The notes beneath the pieces are model-generated. The model was not told the origin of the DNA. It saw nothing but the letters and a program-made list of their open reading frames with translations, and did no database searches. 64,000 nt of DNA, from the NCBI GenBank assembly GCA_002633025.1, contig NMRB01000742.1:83451-147450 (forward strand), in the 5' to 3' direction. The position numbers and the translations under genes are program-made. Below are positions 60,587 through 64,000 of the stretch, piece after piece; within the stretch, counting starts at the first letter, position 1; every line of letters starts with the position of its first letter. Origin of the DNA: Notospermus geniculatus (taxonomy: Eukaryota; Nemertea; Pilidiophora; Heteronemertea; Lineidae).

Positions 60587-61864
60587 CCGGACCAGTTCGT
60601 CTGGAGTACACGGCGAATCCACGCAGTTTGTGGGCTTCCCGTCCTTGCCACAGGTACACATCTTTTTGCACGGTAACCAATACTCTTCCCCGGGCTGGTA
60701 GATGTATTTGTCCCAAGATTTGCAAACTGAAATTCGGAAGATAAGCACGATAATATTTTGACAATCTCGTGGGTATTGGCACTAAGCTAGTTGGGCGCCA
60801 ATTCTACACGCCATAGTGACCCCTGTTGGTCATCTTATGAGAATCGCGCGATAAGAAGCACGGGTTTTGGAGCGCGGGTAATAGGCTAGGGGGAGCCCTT
60901 CGAAACTGCGTTGGGAATCGAATAATTCTGGTAGGCTGAGTTTCAAATCTTTTGAAACGTCCCTGCTAAATGAAAGCACAAGTACTTACAATGATGTATT
61001 AAGAGTTCGAACTCCACACACACGGCATTACAGCCATCGAAGCAGCACTTCGCCGCCACATGAGGACAGTCTGAGTCGGATGAACAATTGACAACTGGCT
61101 GATTGCATATTTTTGGTGACAGGACGGGAGTGAGGTCCTTTTTACATTCTGTGTAAACATCTGAAATAAAATTTTACACGCTTTTATGCAGTGCACGAAG
61201 AGTACGCATTTAACGCGAGCCTGACATAGACATCCTGCGGAAGTCGGCCATGACAGGCCAGAAGGGGTAAACAAACCTTGGGCCTAGTGCATTGTACAGA
61301 CGGTAAGCACAAGAGCCAACTGTACAAATGCACTAAGGCCCCCTAGGCCGAGGTTAATGTTTACCCCTTCTGAGCTGTCATGGCGGACTTGCGCAGGATG
61401 TCTATTGTCGGCCATCATAGAAATCATTCAACCTGGACTTAAAGAAAATTCTGTCATGCTCGTCGTTCTTGTCAAATTCGTTCATATTTCGACACCAAAA
61501 CAGTTGTGAGTTAAAAGAAGTGATCTGCTGGTGATGAACGATTGAAAGGTTCCAATGAAGGATCCTACTAAATAGCGTCAGCAACAAATTTTAGCGTCAG
61601 CAAGCGTCAGCAACTTAAAAGTTGGCGTCAGCAAGGTTTTATATATTCAGGAAGGCTTTTTGGACACTGAAATAGGCCTAGACTAAAGTTTAAGCGATCA
61701 TCCAGCACAATCTGCATTTTATTTAGCTTCACATGAATACCAACAGTGGTTGGAAGTCAGGAAGGAATTGCTCAAAATGAGAGGTTCCGTCACTCACATT
61801 CCTTGGGCAAGCATTTCGCATCCAGCATTCCGCAGGCGAGGACCAAATACACCAATACTATCAT
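60587..61864 (-). CDS. Small secreted WAP/VWC-like protein, copy 2 (exons 1-3)
   Basis: Exons: 61798-61864, 60990-61160, 60587-60726, the same lengths (67, 171, 140) and phases as the first copy. The exon 1 donor here is a perfect GTGAGT, against GTGGGT in the other copy, which fixed the boundary. The eight-cysteine WAP core and the KMCTCGKDGKPTNC module are kept. The last coding residues of exon 3 are DELVR, against DELAR. No last exon is found before the unknown base at 60457, as expected if this copy is an allele whose 3' part is represented by copy 1. Intron 1 carries a 178-bp inverted-repeat insertion that copy 1 lacks. Confidence 0.65.
61227..61404. mobile_element. 178-bp inverted-repeat insertion, present only in copy 2
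   Basis: The ends TAGACATCCTGCGGAAGTCG and CTTGCGCAGGATGTCTA are inverted repeats. The arms continue through CCATGACAG and CAGAAGGGGTAAAC against GTTTACCCCTTCTG. Copy 1 lacks the segment (CCTGGCATTGTCGG at about 58768). TA at both edges suggests a TA target, but the empty site is not an exact match. Confidence 0.72.
61572..61640 (+). repeat. Four scattered copies of GCGTCAGCAA
   Basis: TAGCGTCAGCAA, TAGCGTCAGCAAGCGTCAGC and GGCGTCAGCAAGG lie within 70 bases, in a stretch of about 147 bases missing from copy 1. Short direct repeats of unknown origin. Confidence 0.5.
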
Positions 61865-61943
61865 CTTGACCTGCGGAGACGACGGTAAAAAACGAGAGAT
61901 TTTTAAGCCATCGATGATACTACATTTGGGAACTGATTGCTGA

Positions 61944-62075
61944 TAAACAGGAAGTCAATTTCCAGAATCTTAGCAAATTTTCGACCCCAACCGGGGTCTT
62001 CTCAGGCTGGCACTGAAGAAGACCCCGGTTGAGGTCGAAAATTTGCTAAGATTCTGGAAATTGACTTCCTGTTTA
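61944..62075. mobile_element. Inverted-repeat element, copy 2 counterpart of 59271-59407
   Basis: Same arms (TAAACAGGAAGTCAATTTCC ... GGAAATTGACTTCCTGTTTA), with a loop holding GACCCCAACCGGGGTCTTCT and its partner AGAAGACCCCGGTTGAGGTC. A few bases are lost from the right arm relative to the first copy. Confidence 0.8.
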
Positions 62076-64000
62076 TAATTTGTGTGTCAATTTTTGTGCT
62101 TTCTCTTTCTTTGGGAACTGATTGCAATGTAAAGGCGATGTTTCTTGAGAGTAGGACCGTCACACACAGGATTGTACTTAAACGATTTGATTTTGCCTCG
62201 CTGACGAAATAGCCTATTTGCCAATGATTACTATACTTCTTAAGTCTAGTATCTTGATTGTAGAGGTCAAAGGCATTTTTAGGCTATACAGCTGATATCA
62301 TGCCATCTTGTATACAAAATCAGATGGTGTTATGGGATATTTCTGACTCCGCCTCCACAAATTGATCTTCCTGGCGATTCATAAGAGGTCAAACCCAAAG
62401 GATTTGTTTGCTGGTGCTTTTAGATCTAATTCTTTCGTTTGTTGTCCACGTCTAAAATAAGTTCTCACTCGATTGATCGACCGTACAAAAGGCCCACCAC
62501 CATGGACAAAAGATGAAAATCAATCTTACCTACGATGCGATCTCTAACATGCGATGCCAGCCGAAGGAATGAGTTGAAAATGTCAACATTTGTTTAATCA
62601 ATGCCAGAATCAATCGGCGGTCTTCACCCACTACTGAGCAAGTAATACCACTTGCTGCAACATCTGCTGAAAGTCAATTCTCTGAAAAATTTCTTTTTCT
62701 TTTTAGTTTATGGAATTCCTGTGTCGTTTTTGCGATATTTCGTCCCGGTATTTCGTGGAAAGGGGTTGCAATAGCTTCGATTGTAAGGTACTACATCCAC
62801 TCATTTCTGTAGGCCAATCAGCCAAAAGCAACTGTAAATTGATGGCCGAACGAATGTTTTGGCGATTTTTTACGAACAGAACCTCCAAGAAAGATCTGCG
62901 ATCTTTCATATACATGTAGTTTATAAAAACTTATTCAACCATTAATATGAGTGAACGCTAAGTGACCTTCCTTTGAAATTGGTGTTATTCAGGAGGCAGT
63001 CCATAGCAGCTGTGACAGGTTTGGTGTCGGAGGTGTAATGCAGGGGCAAACAGGACCTTCTCGAGAAAATCTGTGCTGCCGCCGGACACGCCTCGTGTTT
63101 CCAAGACGGAACAGAAGATGAGGGGTGGGCTTTTCTGGCAATCGGTGGGTGTAATCACACATTTTACATGTTGCTTAGCAATCAGCAAGATGGACATGCA
63201 AGGCAGGCCTTTCGTGCGCCATGTATTCCAGTTGAATTACCAGTTGAACAGCAAATCTTGTTTGGTTTCCCGTTTACATTTCCGTATAAATGTTTGTATA
63301 TAATTGGCAGCAGGGCTGCATAACCTGTGCATGGAAGGAGGTCGATGGATTCCGGCCTGGAACACATGGCACTGACAAGTGGGCAAACACCATGACTGAT
63401 GGCCTTGTACGTGCACGACCTGGGACGACCAGTGCGTTGGTGACACGTAAAAGCGAAAAGTAACCAACACTCTCTGCACCTGAGGTATCAGGCCAGGGAT
63501 GAAACAGGGTCGTAACAACTCGTCTAACCTAACTCCGAGGGGATCTGAAGCAGTGAAACGTGGTGGATTTCTCAACACGCACCATACTGTGTTTCTGGGC
63601 AATGCGTGGTAGAATTCACTGCGTCAGCCGTTAGCGGCAATCAATTGATGTTGATGAGGTTCTCAGTTTGGCTCCCATCATGTCCATTGCATCACAATAC
63701 CGGTCCGTCCACTGACGAGAGGTGACATGATAAACACAGTTTTCATACATGAAAAATTTGTTTATTCTTACATGATTATACGCATGAAGAAATGTACAAT
63801 ACTGTTTCAGACTGATCTCTTTAGCAAAGGAAACAATCCTTCTCTATATACATCATTTATTTGTACTTTGCATCATTTACTCTCTTTTCCTATTCATATT
63901 TAGATACCCAATAAAGAACTGATATAGACAGAGCAGTTACTACTCAGATACACATTTCCTCACATTTTCCACCAAAATGTACAGCTAAAAAGCACCTTCA
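62076..64000. other. Non-coding end of the window
   Basis: Up to 63103 this is the non-coding right part of the third duplicated block. From 63104 to the end the sequence is unique. Short open frames occur but show no domain or splice support. Confidence 0.5.

Larger units (their letters stand above)
60458..63103. repeat. Tandem duplicated block, copy 2 (matches 58031-60456)
   Basis: Starts directly after the unknown base with GCACCCCCTGCAGTGAATTT and ends CCTCGTGTTTCCA, then runs into unique sequence. It is longer than copy 1 through insertions at about 60511-60575, 61227-61404 and 61558-61705. Confidence 0.9.

Noticed and set aside
1-64000. tRNA, rRNA or CRISPR features
   Set aside because: No tRNA B-box with a matching cloverleaf, no rRNA-like conserved stretch and no regularly spaced repeat-spacer array was seen.

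Overview
The window is nuclear DNA from an animal with introns, most likely a marine invertebrate deuterostome (an echinoderm or hemichordate is my best guess). The support is spliced genes with GT-AG introns, a single-exon Toll-like receptor of the kind abundant in sea urchins and amphioxus, a Fer2/PTF1-type bHLH gene, concentrative nucleoside transporter genes, dense small inverted-repeat transposons, and very frequent short palindromes (TAGGCCTA, TACATGTA). The species cannot be fixed from sequence alone. I found no bacterial operons, CRISPR arrays, rRNA or tRNA genes. Exon models below were built by eye from splice sites, reading phase and protein similarity.

Layout. 72-218 (+) is the last exon of a gene that starts outside the window. 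1804-4146 (-, possibly from 4242) is a two-exon bHLH factor with a TATA box at 4286-4293. 4300-13100 has no convincing gene, only repeats. 13102-23754 (-) is an 11-exon, about 1021-residue protein with about 25 ankyrin repeats behind a Ser-rich and helical N-terminus. 26076-28730 (-) is a complete intronless Toll-like receptor (LRRs, transmembrane segment, TIR). 30686-36667 (+) is a complete 11-exon SLC28/CNT nucleoside transporter of 667 residues. From 37.3 to 54.3 kb the minus strand holds an MRH/mannose-6-phosphate-receptor-like type I membrane protein twice and a second SLC28 gene: one copy complete (648 residues, 49735-54252), the other cut to its last seven exons (41773-43864) by a run of N. 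57.7-63.1 kb holds a small secreted WAP/VWC-like cysteine-rich protein twice.

The main structural result is that all three large tandem duplications (about 37.3-44.0 against 44.5-52.1 kb; 54.27-55.17 against 55.17-56.07 kb; 58.03-60.46 against 60.46-63.10 kb) meet exactly at an N or run of Ns. Copy 1 ends at the gap and copy 2 starts just after it. That is what overlapping, unmerged haplotype contigs look like, so the apparent gene pairs are probably alleles of a very polymorphic genome. Compared that way, the copies give empty and filled sites for several inverted-repeat elements, with readable target duplications (TA for a 539-bp element, TTA for a 944-bp foldback element). Elsewhere a 226-bp near-perfect palindrome carries an 8-bp target duplication, and a 122-bp double-hairpin SINE-like element carries a perfect 21-bp target duplication.

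The genes look like a mixed neighbourhood and show no evidence of forming one pathway. The SLC28 genes are related by an older inverted duplication: 11 coding exons each with the same intron phases. I see no dedicated new biological system here; the mobile-element record and the haplotype structure are the unusual parts.
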